64,000 nt of DNA from GCA-2706205 sp964215955. GTDB taxonomy: Bacteria > Bdellovibrionota > Bacteriovoracia > Bacteriovoracales > Bacteriovoracaceae. Below, one piece after another: positions 1 through 8,740 of this stretch. A program made the translations under genes and the position numbers. Below the pieces are notes generated by a model. That model worked only from the letters and a program-made list of their open reading frames with translations. It was not told where the DNA came from and made no database searches. How positions within the stretch are numbered: position 1 is the stretch's first letter; each line of letters begins with the position of its first letter. The stretch spans positions 1-64,000 of the forward strand of contig CAXPDR010000014.1 in the NCBI GenBank assembly GCA_964215955.1. Direction: 5' to 3'.

Positions 1-207
1 TTAGGTAAAGTTTATTTCTGTTAAGCTATTAATTTTAAATAACTTTGTCTAAGAGGTTGTGACCAAAAGGGTATGTACCCTCTAAGAGGAGGTAGGTGTA
101 GGTCCATTTAAGCGGGTCAGTTAAAAAGGTTTATTTTTTAATTTAGAAAATTTAATTAAAATTAATTTTTGATTTTATTGCTCGGATTATTAAAGTAAAA
201 TATTTAT
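1..207. other. Leader region without a recognised gene
   Basis: No coding sequence is evident. A short dyad lies at 68-81 (AGGGTA-TG-TACCCT), followed by a purine-rich stretch. I do not recognise an RNA family. The flavoprotein that follows has no clear Shine-Dalgarno sequence; an AT-rich tract precedes its ATG. Confidence 0.4.
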
Positions 208-1395
208 ATGCAAGAAGAGAGTAGCGAAATCATCAAAACTGATATTGTCATTATTGGAGCAGGTGCATCCGGTATGATGGCCGCACATTTTTGTGCTCAA
301 AATGGAAAAGAAGTTTATCTTTTAGATCATAATAGTCAAGTTGGACGAAAAATTCTTATTTCCGGTGGTGGAAAATGTAATTTTACAAATAAATTTGGTT
401 CTGATCCAAATGATTATGTGAGTGACAATCCACATTTTGTTAAGTCAGCTCTTTCACGATATTCTCCCTGGGAATTTATTGATCTTGTAGAAAGGCATGA
501 AATCCCCTACGAGGAACGAACTCACGGAAAACTGTTTTGTAAACGTTCGGCTAAAGATATTAATTCCATTCTTTTATCTCAGTTAAATAAAAATAATATT
601 AAGCTCAAACTTGGACAAAAGGATCTTAAAGTAGATTTTGAAAATGAGGTTTTTACTATTCAAAATGATAATTTAAAAATTATAAGTCCTAAGCTCGTTG
701 TTGCCACTGGGGGGATGGTTCTTCCACAAATTGGTGCTTCAGATTTTGGGTTTGTTTTAGCAAAAAGGTTTGGACATAAAATTATACCTCTAACTCCAGC
801 ACTAGTACCTTTCAAGGTTGATGGATTTTCTGAACTCGCAGGAAACGCGATTAAAGCTGGAGTGACTTGTAATGGACATTATATTGAGGAAAACGTTTTA
901 TTTACTCATAAAGGATTTAGTGGACCTGGAATACTTAAAGCATCATTGTTTTGGAATCATGGAGACTCTATTAAAATAAATTGGATACCTAGTATTGATT
1001 TGAATGAAACCTTTACCAGAATTCCTGGAAATATAAGAATAGATAATCTTCTAAAAAAATATTTACCAAATAGTTTTGTCGAACTTTTTTTTGATAAAAT
1101 TGGTATTGATGGTAGCCAGTTTGTAGGAAGATTATCTAAAAAGGTTCTAAATTCAATTGCTAATGAAGTTCATCATATGACTATTATTCCCAACGGAACT
1201 GAAGGGTTTAGAAAGGCTGAGGTTAGTCGAGGAGGAGTTTGTACTAGTAATATATCTTCAAAAACTATGGAGAGTAAACTGCGTCCTGGACTCCATTTTA
1301 TTGGGGAAGTTCTTGATGTTACAGGGCAGTTAGGTGGCCATAATTTTCAATGGTGCTGGGCAAGTGCTTTCGCTGTGGGAGAGGCTTTAAAATGA
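208..1395 (+). CDS. BaiN/HI0933-like NAD(P)/FAD-dependent oxidoreductase
   Basis: This is a 395-residue flavoprotein of the HI0933/YhiN (BaiN, RdsA) family, probably cytoplasmic. The N-terminus carries the FAD-binding Rossmann motif GAGASG (about residues 17-22). The family signature GRKILISGGGKCNFTN follows near residues 46-61. The C-terminus has the typical GGV, a GLHFIGE segment and a GHNFQWCWASA ending that closes the FAD site. Length is normal for the family. Substrates are poorly defined; relatives reduce enoyl bonds in bile-acid-type steroids, so I do not assign one. Its stop overlaps the next start (ATGA at 1392-1395), implying co-translation with the methyltransferase. Confidence 0.9.
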   Translation: MQEESSEIIKTDIVIIGAGASGMMAAHFCAQNGKEVYLLDHNSQVGRKILISGGGKCNFTNKFGSDPNDYVSDNPHFVKSALSRYSPWEFIDLVERHEIPYEERTHGKLFCKRSAKDINSILLSQLNKNNIKLKLGQKDLKVDFENEVFTIQNDNLKIISPKLVVATGGMVLPQIGASDFGFVLAKRFGHKIIPLTPALVPFKVDGFSELAGNAIKAGVTCNGHYIEENVLFTHKGFSGPGILKASLFWNHGDSIKINWIPSIDLNETFTRIPGNIRIDNLLKKYLPNSFVELFFDKIGIDGSQFVGRLSKKVLNSIANEVHHMTIIPNGTEGFRKAEVSRGGVCTSNISSKTMESKLRPGLHFIGEVLDVTGQLGGHNFQWCWASAFAVGEALK

Positions 1396-2345
1396 ATAAT
1401 GAGATAAGCCAATATTTTTACTATTTAACGATTCCTGGAAATGAATCTTTTCTTAAACAAGAAATAGAGATGTTTAGGCCTGAGTTTCGTTTTTCATATT
1501 CGAAAAAAGGTTTTTGTACTTTTAAAAATATAGGTGATCCTATATCTTCAAAAAAATTGGTACAGGAACAACTTATATATGCTTTGTGCGTTGGTGAAAA
1601 TATAAAAAAAATAAAATATGAAAATATTGAGTTGGAGTATTTAGAACTAAAAAAATGCCATCAGGTTAAATTTAATTTTTACCAACTAGAAATCCTTGAA
1701 GTTAAGGAAGATTGGCCAATTAACCAAGTTGATAATCCTCTCAATTTGGATTATGAAATTGATTTTATTAGAACAGGAATTAATGAAGTTTTTATTGGGA
1801 AAAGGTATAAAGATAAATGGAACTCACCCTTTCTCAGAAAATTTACTAATATAAGAGAATCGGTTATTTCGAGAGCCTATTATAAGGCATCAGATCCTTT
1901 TAAAATGTTTAATTTAAAGGCAAAGGGAACTGTTTTAGAATTAGGTTGTACTCCAGGGGGAGTGTCTCAGTATCTCTTAGAGTCAGGCTTTAAAGTTATA
2001 GGTGTTGATCCAGCAAAAGTTGATAAAGAGATTAAAGATCATAAAGACTTTACTTTCATAAATCTTCCCTGCCAAAAGTATCGGCCAAAAATGAATCATG
2101 ATGTTAGGATCATTTTCTCAGATATGAATCTTGATCCTAAGTTTGTAATAAATGAAGTTCTTCGACTAGAAAGATTTTTTCCAAAGGTGACAGACTTCCT
2201 TATTACTATAAAAACGTCTAATCCAAACTTTCTCAATGAAGTTGATAAGTTTCGAACGTTATTTGGAAAATTGAAACCAAGTTCCATTGATTTTCTTCAA
2301 ATTCCATATCATCGAAAAGAGTTTTTAGCTTATATAAGAAAATAA
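1392..2345 (+). CDS. FtsJ/RlmM-like rRNA methyltransferase
   Basis: This 317-residue protein has an N-terminal region resembling the RNA-binding half of RlmM and a C-terminal FtsJ-type Rossmann domain. The SAM motif LELGCTPGGVSQYL lies at about residues 182-195, followed by GVDPAK. An aspartate in FSDMNL and a lysine in ITIKTS fit the K-D-K-E catalytic layout of FtsJ enzymes. RlmM methylates the 2'-O of C2498 in 23S rRNA, but low similarity means the exact target is inferred. The start was set at the ATG overlapping the upstream stop, because the longer reading frame from 1350 would run 45 bases into the flavoprotein gene. Confidence 0.75.
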   Translation: MNNEISQYFYYLTIPGNESFLKQEIEMFRPEFRFSYSKKGFCTFKNIGDPISSKKLVQEQLIYALCVGENIKKIKYENIELEYLELKKCHQVKFNFYQLEILEVKEDWPINQVDNPLNLDYEIDFIRTGINEVFIGKRYKDKWNSPFLRKFTNIRESVISRAYYKASDPFKMFNLKAKGTVLELGCTPGGVSQYLLESGFKVIGVDPAKVDKEIKDHKDFTFINLPCQKYRPKMNHDVRIIFSDMNLDPKFVINEVLRLERFFPKVTDFLITIKTSNPNFLNEVDKFRTLFGKLKPSSIDFLQIPYHRKEFLAYIRK

Positions 2346-2361
2346 AAAGCGATAGATTAGT

Positions 2362-2730
2362 TTACTTATAGTTTTGAAGTTGTTTAATAAGCCAATGTTG
2401 AACAAGTATGACTCGACCATTGTTGAATTTAATCTTGTAAGGATTACCAGAAAACGATGATTTACTAGCAATTTTCTCAATAAACATTTTTGCTGTCCAT
2501 TCACTTTTTTTAGGAGCAAACCAACTATTTTGGGCCGTCGCCAATTTCATCTTCATATGTTTCACTGCATCTTGCGGCGAATGTTCTTTGTCATTTCTAA
2601 CGAATTTACCTTCAACTTTACTTATTTTATTTAACAAATAATTTATTTTTTTCTCTTCGAGGTTCCAGTCTGCAAGTGAAAAGTTTAAACTTACTAAGAA
2701 GAGAAAACTAGTTTTGATCAAATTCATCAT
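2362..2730 (-). CDS. DUF5329 family secreted protein
   Basis: Small exported protein of about 122 residues. It opens with a hydrophobic signal sequence (MMNLIKTSFLFLVSLNFSLA). The body matches the DUF5329 pattern: a KINYLLNKI helix, RNDKEHSPQDAVKHM, and a late IASKSSFSGNPYKI segment. Function is unknown. The ATG pair at 2730/2727 is chosen because AGGA lies about 10 bases upstream and the signal peptide begins there. A longer frame starts at 2757. The gene overlaps the 3' end of the CNNM-CBS gene by about 23 bases, so the two are probably cotranscribed. Confidence 0.7.
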   Translation of the reverse strand: MMNLIKTSFLFLVSLNFSLADWNLEEKKINYLLNKISKVEGKFVRNDKEHSPQDAVKHMKMKLATAQNSWFAPKKSEWTAKMFIEKIASKSSFSGNPYKIKFNNGRVILVQHWLIKQLQNYK

Positions 2731-3673
2731 AAATTTTTGTTCCTGTGAGCTTTTCAATTAAATCTTCTAAGGTCACAATACCGATGAAGTCACCATTATC
2801 ATTAATAATTGCTGAGATATGAGCTTTCATTCTGAGGAGACGATTAAAAGTGTCCTGTGCACTAGTAGTTTCAGGAAGAATAAGAATCTTTTGGGTTATG
2901 GATTTTAAATCACCCTTTTGTCCATCTATATAAGACTGTAAAATATCTTTTCTCATGACATAACCTTTAATGTCATTCTGATCGATTCCAAAAACAAGTA
3001 GCCTTGAATATGTATTAGATTTTATATCTTGTATCGCCTGGTCAATGGTTGTATCACTAGATAAGCCAGCGACTACTTGAGTCGGTCTTAAGACATGAGA
3101 TAGTTTTATTTTTGCAAAATCTATAAGGGACCTTAAATGTTCATATTCCTTTTGATTAATACTCCCTGAGTGGAGACTGAGTTCGGCCATGGCCGGTATT
3201 TCATCTCTAGAAATTTTTATTCCCTCATTTCCTTTAATTAGTTTTGATAAATGAATCGATATCCATACAATTGGAAACGATAGGAAAATCATTGGTTTTA
3301 GAAAGATATGGCTAACTGGAAGAACTTTTTTCCAGGCTCTCGCCCCAATAGATTTAGGTATTATTTCGCTGAAAAATAAAATAATAAATGTAAGGACTGC
3401 GGAAAATATGGAAAGGTATTCATTTCCCCATATTTTTTGTGCCTCAGCACCAGCTCCTGCGGCTCCAATAGTGTGGGCAATAGTATTCAAAGTGAGAATA
3501 GAGGCTAGGGGCCTTTCTATATCTTTACTAAGAAAAGATAGCTTTTCATGCAAAGCAGGGTCTTTCTTTCTTAAAATTGCTAGGTATGTAGGTGTAACAC
3601 TTAATATTGCCGCTTCTAAAAGAGAGCATAAAAATGATACTGATACAGATAAAAGGATATAAAAGGCTAACAT
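2708..3673 (-). CDS. CNNM/CBS-domain transporter-like protein (CorC/TlyC type)
   Basis: This 321-residue membrane protein has an N-terminal DUF21/CNNM domain with about four transmembrane segments (residues 1-150). It contains the small-residue motif SLLEAAILS and the FFSEIIPKSIGARA signature. Two CBS domains follow (about 185-315), ending in IVTLEDLIEKLTG. The architecture is that of CorC/YfjD/TlyC proteins, linked to Mg2+ and Co2+ efflux or tolerance. The C-terminal CorC transporter-associated domain is absent. No clear Shine-Dalgarno precedes the ATG. DUF5329 is encoded immediately downstream, overlapping. Confidence 0.85.
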   Translation of the reverse strand: MLAFYILLSVSVSFLCSLLEAAILSVTPTYLAILRKKDPALHEKLSFLSKDIERPLASILTLNTIAHTIGAAGAGAEAQKIWGNEYLSIFSAVLTFIILFFSEIIPKSIGARAWKKVLPVSHIFLKPMIFLSFPIVWISIHLSKLIKGNEGIKISRDEIPAMAELSLHSGSINQKEYEHLRSLIDFAKIKLSHVLRPTQVVAGLSSDTTIDQAIQDIKSNTYSRLLVFGIDQNDIKGYVMRKDILQSYIDGQKGDLKSITQKILILPETTSAQDTFNRLLRMKAHISAIINDNGDFIGIVTLEDLIEKLTGTKIYDEFDQN

Positions 3674-3689
3674 GTATAAAAAAATAAAT

Positions 3690-3899
3690 TTATTTTACAG
3701 AGAACTCTCTAAGCTCAGTCTCTAATACTTTAGAAACTTCATCATTGGTACACTCTGCACCTTTGTGGTTAGGAGTTCCAAATGCGTTTCCATTTGTGAT
3801 AAATAATGCTTCTTCATCCCATTCTTCTAATTGGCCAATCCACTTCTTTCCATTGACCAAAGTCACTTCAACCCACTTTCCAGTTAAATCATCTTGCAT
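3690..3899 (-). CDS. Small Hfq/Sm-like protein
   Basis: A 69-residue protein with a good ribosome-binding site (AAGGAG about 6 bases before ATG). Residues 9-33 read like an Sm1 motif: V-x-V-T-L-V-N-G, then K-x-x-G-Q-L-x-x-W-D. This closely echoes the LVNG-x-K-x-x-GQ-x-E-x-x-D stretch of Hfq. The Sm2 region (YKHA in Hfq) is not clearly conserved; an NHKGAE segment lies near the right place. A single Sm fold is plausible, but RNA binding is inference. It could also be an unrelated small beta-barrel. It sits alone between the CNNM gene and a plus-strand kinase-like gene. Confidence 0.55.
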   Translation of the reverse strand: MQDDLTGKWVEVTLVNGKKWIGQLEEWDEEALFITNGNAFGTPNHKGAECTNDEVSKVLETELREFSVK

Positions 3900-3957
3900 T
3901 GCATCTCCTTATTTCATAAGATTATAGCGTATTAAACGAGATAAATAAAATATTAAT

Positions 3958-4980
3958 ATGGACTTTAGTTTTATGACTAAATTATTTAAAAATTTAAATT
4001 ACAGATCTCAACTATATTATCTAAGGCAACTTGCAAATAGAGCCGTTTCCAATTATCCCATAAAAGTTAAGGATATAAAGTTTATTCAACATGGGGAAAA
4101 TACAACTTTTAAGATTATCGATTCCAATCATAAAAAATATTTACTTCGTATACATAGAAATGGATATCATTCTGATAAGGCGATTGGAGAAGAATTAGAT
4201 TGGTTATTAAGGATAGAAAGAAAGACAAATATTACTGCCCCTAGACCTATTAGAAATATTAAAAACAAATTAATTACTAAAGTAGATCTTTATCCATGGA
4301 ATGAAACTAGAAATGTCACCTTTTTTCGATGGGTAGAAGGAAGACAAATTGAAAAGTCTATTAATGAATCTCATGTGAAGATGATAGCGAAGTTGACTTA
4401 TGAACTTCACAATAACACTCAAGGATTAGGAGTCCATTTTAGAAATTACTGGGATGCTAAAGGACTTGCTGGCTCAAAACCAACGGTTGGTCCTTTAAAA
4501 AATTTGAAAGGCATTACTGTAAAAGAACAGCAAATTTTAAATGAATGTAGAAAACTCATTTATTCGAAGCTTATTAAATACCAAAAATACTGTCCTGAAA
4601 AAATGGGCTTAATTCATGCCGATCTACATTTTGGAAATCTTTTTTATCATGAAGGTCAAATTAATCCCATTGATTTTGATGATTGTGGGCATGGATTTCA
4701 TATGTATGATCTCGCTGTAACAAGTAGCTCATTAGCTTACGGTATTGAACAAAATATTATCACAAAGAAACAGTTTAAAGATTTGAATGATACCTTTCTT
4801 GATAGTTATTATCATTTGAATCAGAAAGACTTAGAAGCAATTGATACATTAAAGTTAGCGAGAAAGCTTCTCGGAATTCAATGGCTTAATACTAGAGATG
4901 ACAATCCATTATTTGTTAAAAAATGCGTTTCTTATACTAAAAGAACTATCAAACTTTTAAAGAAAGAATTAAAACTATAG
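3958..4980 (+). CDS. Aminoglycoside-phosphotransferase-family kinase (SrkA-like)
   Basis: This 340-residue protein has the APH/choline-kinase fold. The small lobe carries YLLRIHRNG, where the arginine-rich strand replaces the usual ATP-binding lysine region. The catalytic loop GLIHADLHFGNL (about residue 217) supplies the Brenner-type HxDxxxxN aspartate. The metal-binding IDFDDCGHG follows near residue 238. Its length and layout resemble SrkA/YihE and homoserine-kinase-like enzymes. The substrate cannot be read from sequence, and there is no drug-resistance context. It is followed closely by a GNAT gene in the same orientation. Confidence 0.8.
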   Translation: MDFSFMTKLFKNLNYRSQLYYLRQLANRAVSNYPIKVKDIKFIQHGENTTFKIIDSNHKKYLLRIHRNGYHSDKAIGEELDWLLRIERKTNITAPRPIRNIKNKLITKVDLYPWNETRNVTFFRWVEGRQIEKSINESHVKMIAKLTYELHNNTQGLGVHFRNYWDAKGLAGSKPTVGPLKNLKGITVKEQQILNECRKLIYSKLIKYQKYCPEKMGLIHADLHFGNLFYHEGQINPIDFDDCGHGFHMYDLAVTSSSLAYGIEQNIITKKQFKDLNDTFLDSYYHLNQKDLEAIDTLKLARKLLGIQWLNTRDDNPLFVKKCVSYTKRTIKLLKKELKL

Positions 4981-5005
4981 TAGAGTACATAATAAGGAAT
5001 GCATA

Positions 5006-5800
5006 ATGAACCTTAAATCCCTAGGACGTAAAACAGACTTAATCTTTAGCCGCTTTGAAGGGCAGGTTATTGATAGAGGTGATTATATTGTTATAAAAAC
5101 TCCTAGCAATCCTAATTTTTATTGGGGCAATTTTATCATTTTTTCAAAAGAGCCAAAACCAGGAGACTTTAAATTATGGAAGTCTATTTTTGATGAAGAA
5201 TTTGATTCCTACTCTGGAATAAATCATTATACTTTTACTTGGGACACTGATGAAAAAGGGGTCTATGATGAATTTCTTAAGGATGGGTTTGAATTTGACT
5301 CAGGAGTTGTCCTAACTACTGAAAGGCTAGTACCACCTCAATATAAAAATGATTTAATTAAGATAAGAAAAATCGAATCTGAAAAATCATGGAAAGAGGT
5401 AATCGAGTTACAAGTAAAGTGTGCTGATCCAAAGTTTTTAAATGATCATTACAGAGAGTTTAAAGAAGCTCAATTCAGAAACTACAAAACAATGAGTGAT
5501 GCAGGCAAAGGATATTGGTTTGGAGCGTACATTGATGAAGTCTTAGTTGCTGATCTTGGTATTTTCTTTGAAGGAGAGGTTGCCAGGTATCAATCTGTGG
5601 AAACAGATCCTAAGTTTAGAAAACAGGGGATATGTGCAAATTTGGTATATCAGGTTGGACAGTTTGCCTTTGAAAAATTAGGTGTTAAGACTTTAGTTAT
5701 GGAGGCTGATCCAAACTATCATGCGGCGAGGATTTATGAATCGGTTGGGTTCCAAAAAACCGAAATAAATCATGGTCTTTGTTGGTGGCTAAAGTCTTAA
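5006..5800 (+). CDS. GNAT family N-acetyltransferase
   Basis: This 264-residue protein has a C-terminal GNAT domain (about 125-264). The acetyl-CoA pyrophosphate loop is visible as VETDPKFRKQGIC, and the late segment AARIYESVGFQ is typical of the fold. The N-terminal 120 residues look like a degenerate partner domain (YTFTWDTDEKGVYDEFL), as in double-GNAT proteins. The substrate is unknown. It lies 25 bases after the phosphotransferase gene, with a GGA-containing leader, so an operon is likely. Confidence 0.8.
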   Translation: MNLKSLGRKTDLIFSRFEGQVIDRGDYIVIKTPSNPNFYWGNFIIFSKEPKPGDFKLWKSIFDEEFDSYSGINHYTFTWDTDEKGVYDEFLKDGFEFDSGVVLTTERLVPPQYKNDLIKIRKIESEKSWKEVIELQVKCADPKFLNDHYREFKEAQFRNYKTMSDAGKGYWFGAYIDEVLVADLGIFFEGEVARYQSVETDPKFRKQGICANLVYQVGQFAFEKLGVKTLVMEADPNYHAARIYESVGFQKTEINHGLCWWLKS

Positions 5801-5932
5801 TAATTTACCATCTATTCTATAACTCAATATTATATTAAATAGGGATTATTTAAAAATCTAAATAGACTTAACTACATCTGTTTTGTAAGTTGTTGTAATT
5901 ATTCTGTGTAACAATGGTTTATCGGTATTATG

Positions 5933-5960
5933 TTGACTTGTAGAACGATCGGTCTATGAT
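5933..5960 (+). promoter_or_regulatory. Promoter with embedded TetR-type operator
   Basis: TTGACT (5933-5938) and TATGAT (5955-5960) are separated by 16 bases. The spacer holds the near-perfect dyad TAGAAC-GATC-GGTCTA at 5941-5956. This matches the NemR-type box TAGACC-N4-GGTCTA with one mismatch. A TetR regulator is the third gene of the operon, so autorepression is likely. The predicted transcription start falls at or next to the ATG at 5968, which suggests a leaderless first gene. Confidence 0.65.
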
Positions 5961-5967
5961 GGGGTTT

Positions 5968-6765
5968 ATGAAAACTAGAATGATTGGTCTATTAATATTT
6001 ACTTTTGTTTCCCTTCTTTCCTGTGGAGAATTTAATTATTCCCCGTATGCAGTAAGTGTAGATTCAAGTAATTTAAATGGGAAAAACTTGGTTAAACTTT
6101 TAAAATCTGCAAAGGCCAGTGCAAAGTCAAACAGTTTCAAGTTTATCGTCATTTCTGATACCCATGATTATTATGATGGTTTGAACTCACAAATAGAATT
6201 TATCAATAATCACCATGGTGAGTACGACTTTGTGATTATCACTGGAGATATGACTAATGTTGGACTTGCTAGTGAATTTGAGGAAGTTAAGAGAAGATTA
6301 AAAAGATTAAAAGTTCCGTATCTTACGACCTCTGGTAATCATGATCTTTTAATTGATGGTGAAAAAATTTATAAGAAAATTTTTGGAGATGACACTTATT
6401 CATTTGAGTATAAAAACACAAAATTTATTTTATATAATAATAACAACTGGGAGAGCTCCAGTAAAACTCCTGATCTAGCCTGGCTAGAACATGAACTCCT
6501 TTCAAATTCCCACGAAAACCTAATTGTGCTCTCCCACGTTGCTCCTAACGATTCGGATCGGTTTACTAAAAGTGAAATCCAATATTTGGAAGAACTTGTA
6601 AACCGTTACCGAGTCGATTATTACATCAACGGACATAACCATAATCCAGGAGAATCTGTATTTGGAAAAGCAAAACATTTAACAGCGGGGGCATCTAATA
6701 AAGAAGTTCTCTTGGAATTAACGGTAGGAAGTTTTGGGATGAGTCATGCGTTTATTAATCTTTAA
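5968..6765 (+). CDS. Metallophosphoesterase lipoprotein
   Basis: Calcineurin-like phosphoesterase of 265 residues. It begins with a lipoprotein signal ending in LLSC, so it is probably anchored in the envelope. The dinuclear metal motifs appear in order: SDTHD, ITGDMTN, SGNHD, LSHVAP and NGHNHN. The substrate is not evident; relatives act on cyclic nucleotides, phosphodiesters or polar head groups. ATGs at 5956 and 5959 lie inside the -10 box, so 5968 is preferred, immediately at the predicted transcript start. It overlaps the next gene by 20 bases. Confidence 0.8.
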   Translation: MKTRMIGLLIFTFVSLLSCGEFNYSPYAVSVDSSNLNGKNLVKLLKSAKASAKSNSFKFIVISDTHDYYDGLNSQIEFINNHHGEYDFVIITGDMTNVGLASEFEEVKRRLKRLKVPYLTTSGNHDLLIDGEKIYKKIFGDDTYSFEYKNTKFILYNNNNWESSSKTPDLAWLEHELLSNSHENLIVLSHVAPNDSDRFTKSEIQYLEELVNRYRVDYYINGHNHNPGESVFGKAKHLTAGASNKEVLLELTVGSFGMSHAFINL

Positions 6766-7270
6766 TTTCTTCCTATTTCTTACTTATAGTTCACCAACTG
6801 TTGGCATGGATTCTATTATTTTTCAGTATGCTGGGGATATTGGAAAATACTCTTTTGGTGTTGGCAAAAAATTACTGCCTTATTATAGTGTGAGTTTGCA
6901 TTATGGAATTGTTCCAGCTAATGATATACAAAATAAAATAGAAACTTATACCATTAAAAATAACTTTAAAATTTACTCCAATGAGTTCAAAGTTATGACT
7001 TATAAACTTTATTCTGGTTTGGGCTTATTTCATGTTCCAGGAGATAAGTACAAAACCCATGAGTATGCAGGAATTGAAGATGATTATTATAGGCAATCTT
7101 CCATTCGTGGGCTTGTCTATATTGGACATGAATTTGAAGTTAAGAAATACGGTGCTATGTACTTAGAATCAGGTATGAACGATATTTGGATCATTAATTC
7201 TATAAATAATGATTCAATTGATTACAAAGATCATGTATCATTAGGATTAGGTTATAAGTATAGGTTTTAA
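6746..7270 (+). CDS. Putative outer-membrane beta-barrel protein
   Basis: A 174-residue exported protein with an N-terminal signal sequence. It has alternating polar/hydrophobic strands (YSFGVGKKL, YSVSLHYGI, YKLYSGLGLF, GAMYLESGM) and ends in LGLGYKYRF, a classic C-terminal aromatic barrel signature. I recognise no named family. Size fits an eight-stranded barrel, and PagL-type acyl hydrolases are one comparison, but catalytic residues are not identifiable. It overlaps the phosphoesterase gene, so both probably act in the envelope. Confidence 0.6.
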   Translation: MRLLIFNFFLFLTYSSPTVGMDSIIFQYAGDIGKYSFGVGKKLLPYYSVSLHYGIVPANDIQNKIETYTIKNNFKIYSNEFKVMTYKLYSGLGLFHVPGDKYKTHEYAGIEDDYYRQSSIRGLVYIGHEFEVKKYGAMYLESGMNDIWIINSINNDSIDYKDHVSLGLGYKYRF

Positions 7271-7272
7271 AT

Positions 7273-7866
7273 ATGGTAGGAAAAGGTAGACCCAAAACAT
7301 TTGATAATTATGATGCTCTAGAAAAGGCTCAAACCATTTTTTGGGAGAAGGGCTATGAAGCAGCTTCTCTAACTGAGTTGGTGGAGGGAATGGGAATTTC
7401 TAGACAGTCTTTATATAATACATTTGGAAATAAGCATGATCTGTTTTTGAAGGCTCTGGAGTATTATATTCACGAGGGGCATAAGAACATGAAAAAAATG
7501 CTCGAAGGACCTTTACCTGCCAAAGAAAAATTAGACTCCCTTATTGAAATGATGACAGGTGCATTTGCTTCGGGAGAAACCAAGGGATGTTTTGCTAGTG
7601 TTGCTATTCAAGAATTGGCAGGAAAGGATAAAGACGTTCAACGAATTATAAATTGTAAGTACGCTAAAAACTATGAGTTGTTTCAGGCTTTTTTCAAAAG
7701 AGGATTAGATTCGGGAGAGTTTAAATCATCACTTAGTGCAACAGAGTTAGCAGATTTATTTGATTCTATTCTCATTGGTGCAACTTCTTTGTGTAAGATA
7801 TCTGGAAGGTGTAACCAAATAAAAAATACTTTTCAAGTTTTTAAAAAACAAATTGAGTTTAAATAA
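7273..7866 (+). CDS. TetR/AcrR family regulator
   Basis: This 197-residue repressor-like protein has a canonical N-terminal helix-turn-helix (residues 10-55: AQTIFWEKGYEAASL, then GISRQSLYNTFGNK). The C-terminal ligand domain has CFASVAIQE, resembling the NemR/YcdC-like group with a cysteine in the sensor half. A cysteine-bearing pocket and a co-encoded glutathione transferase suggest an electrophile or quinone signal, but this is inference. It begins 3 bases after the beta-barrel gene and probably controls the operon through the dyad at 5941-5956. Confidence 0.85.
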   Translation: MVGKGRPKTFDNYDALEKAQTIFWEKGYEAASLTELVEGMGISRQSLYNTFGNKHDLFLKALEYYIHEGHKNMKKMLEGPLPAKEKLDSLIEMMTGAFASGETKGCFASVAIQELAGKDKDVQRIINCKYAKNYELFQAFFKRGLDSGEFKSSLSATELADLFDSILIGATSLCKISGRCNQIKNTFQVFKKQIEFK

Positions 7867-7885
7867 AACTCCTAAAGGAGAGGAT

Positions 7886-8740
7886 ATGACTAACCAATAC
7901 ACACCCCCCAGAGTTTGGACCTTTGATAATGAAAATGGCGGACAATTTGCGAGTATTAATAGGCCAACTGCTGGATCGAGATATGAACAAAAATTACCGC
8001 AAGGAGAACATCCCTTACAATTATATTCAATGGCGACTCCAAACGGTGTTAAAGTCACTATCCTTCTTGAGGAACTTTTATCATTAGGAATAGAAGAAGC
8101 TGAGTATGATGCTTTTTTGATAAATATTATGGAAGGAGATCAATTTGGATCTGACTTTGTAAAAATTAATCCTAACTCTAAAATTCCAGCTCTACTAGAT
8201 AAGAACAATGGAAACCCAGTTCACTTATTTGAGTCAGGATCTATTTTGGTTTATTTAGCTGAAAAATTTGGTCAATTTCTTCCTAAGAATATAGCCAAAA
8301 AAGCTGAAGTTTTAAACTGGGTCTTTTGGCAAATGGGAAGTGCACCATATTTAGGTGGTGGCTTTGGGCATTTCTATGCTTATGCACCAGAAAAATTTGA
8401 ATACCCAATTGATCGATTTGCGATGGAAACTAAAAGACAACTGGACGTTCTCGATAAACAGTTGGGGCAGAATCAATATATCTCAGGTTCTGAATATACT
8501 ATAGCGGATATGGCCATTTTTCCATGGTATGGTGCTTTGGTTAAAGGAAAAATCTACGACGCAGCTGAATTTTTATCTGTTCATGAATATAAAAATATTC
8601 AGAGATGGTCTGATGAACTTATCAAAAGAGAAGCTGTTCTAAAAGGACGTCTTGTTAATAAAACATGGGGCGATGAAGATCAACAGCTTAAGGAAAGACA
8701 TTCGAGTCGAGACTTTGAGAAACTACGATTGGACTTTTAA
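7886..8740 (+). CDS. YghU-type glutathione S-transferase / disulfide reductase
   Basis: The 284-residue protein aligns along its length with E. coli YghU. Shared landmarks are PPRVWTFDNENGGQFASINR, LPQGEHPLQLYS, TPNGVKVT in the thioredoxin-like domain, NPNSKIPAL (the cis-proline glutathione site) and ESGSILVYLAEKFG. The helical C-terminal domain includes YTIADMAIFPW. YghU binds two glutathiones and reduces disulfides or organic peroxides. The start at 7886 follows a strong AAAGGAGAGG, whereas the longer frame from 7853 would overlap the TetR gene. It is the last gene of a TetR-regulated operon, consistent with thiol or electrophile stress. Confidence 0.92.
   Translation: MTNQYTPPRVWTFDNENGGQFASINRPTAGSRYEQKLPQGEHPLQLYSMATPNGVKVTILLEELLSLGIEEAEYDAFLINIMEGDQFGSDFVKINPNSKIPALLDKNNGNPVHLFESGSILVYLAEKFGQFLPKNIAKKAEVLNWVFWQMGSAPYLGGGFGHFYAYAPEKFEYPIDRFAMETKRQLDVLDKQLGQNQYISGSEYTIADMAIFPWYGALVKGKIYDAAEFLSVHEYKNIQRWSDELIKREAVLKGRLVNKTWGDEDQQLKERHSSRDFEKLRLDF

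Noticed and set aside
68..81. AGGGTA-TG-TACCCT dyad near the left edge
   Set aside because: The loop is too small for an RNA hairpin, and no regulator or promoter context supports it.
3408..3662. Plus-strand ORF within the CNNM gene
   Set aside because: It is opposite a well-supported transporter gene, has no ribosome site, and shows no domain.
7756..8058. Minus-strand ORF across the TetR/YghU junction
   Set aside because: It overlaps two clear genes and has no family match or start signal.
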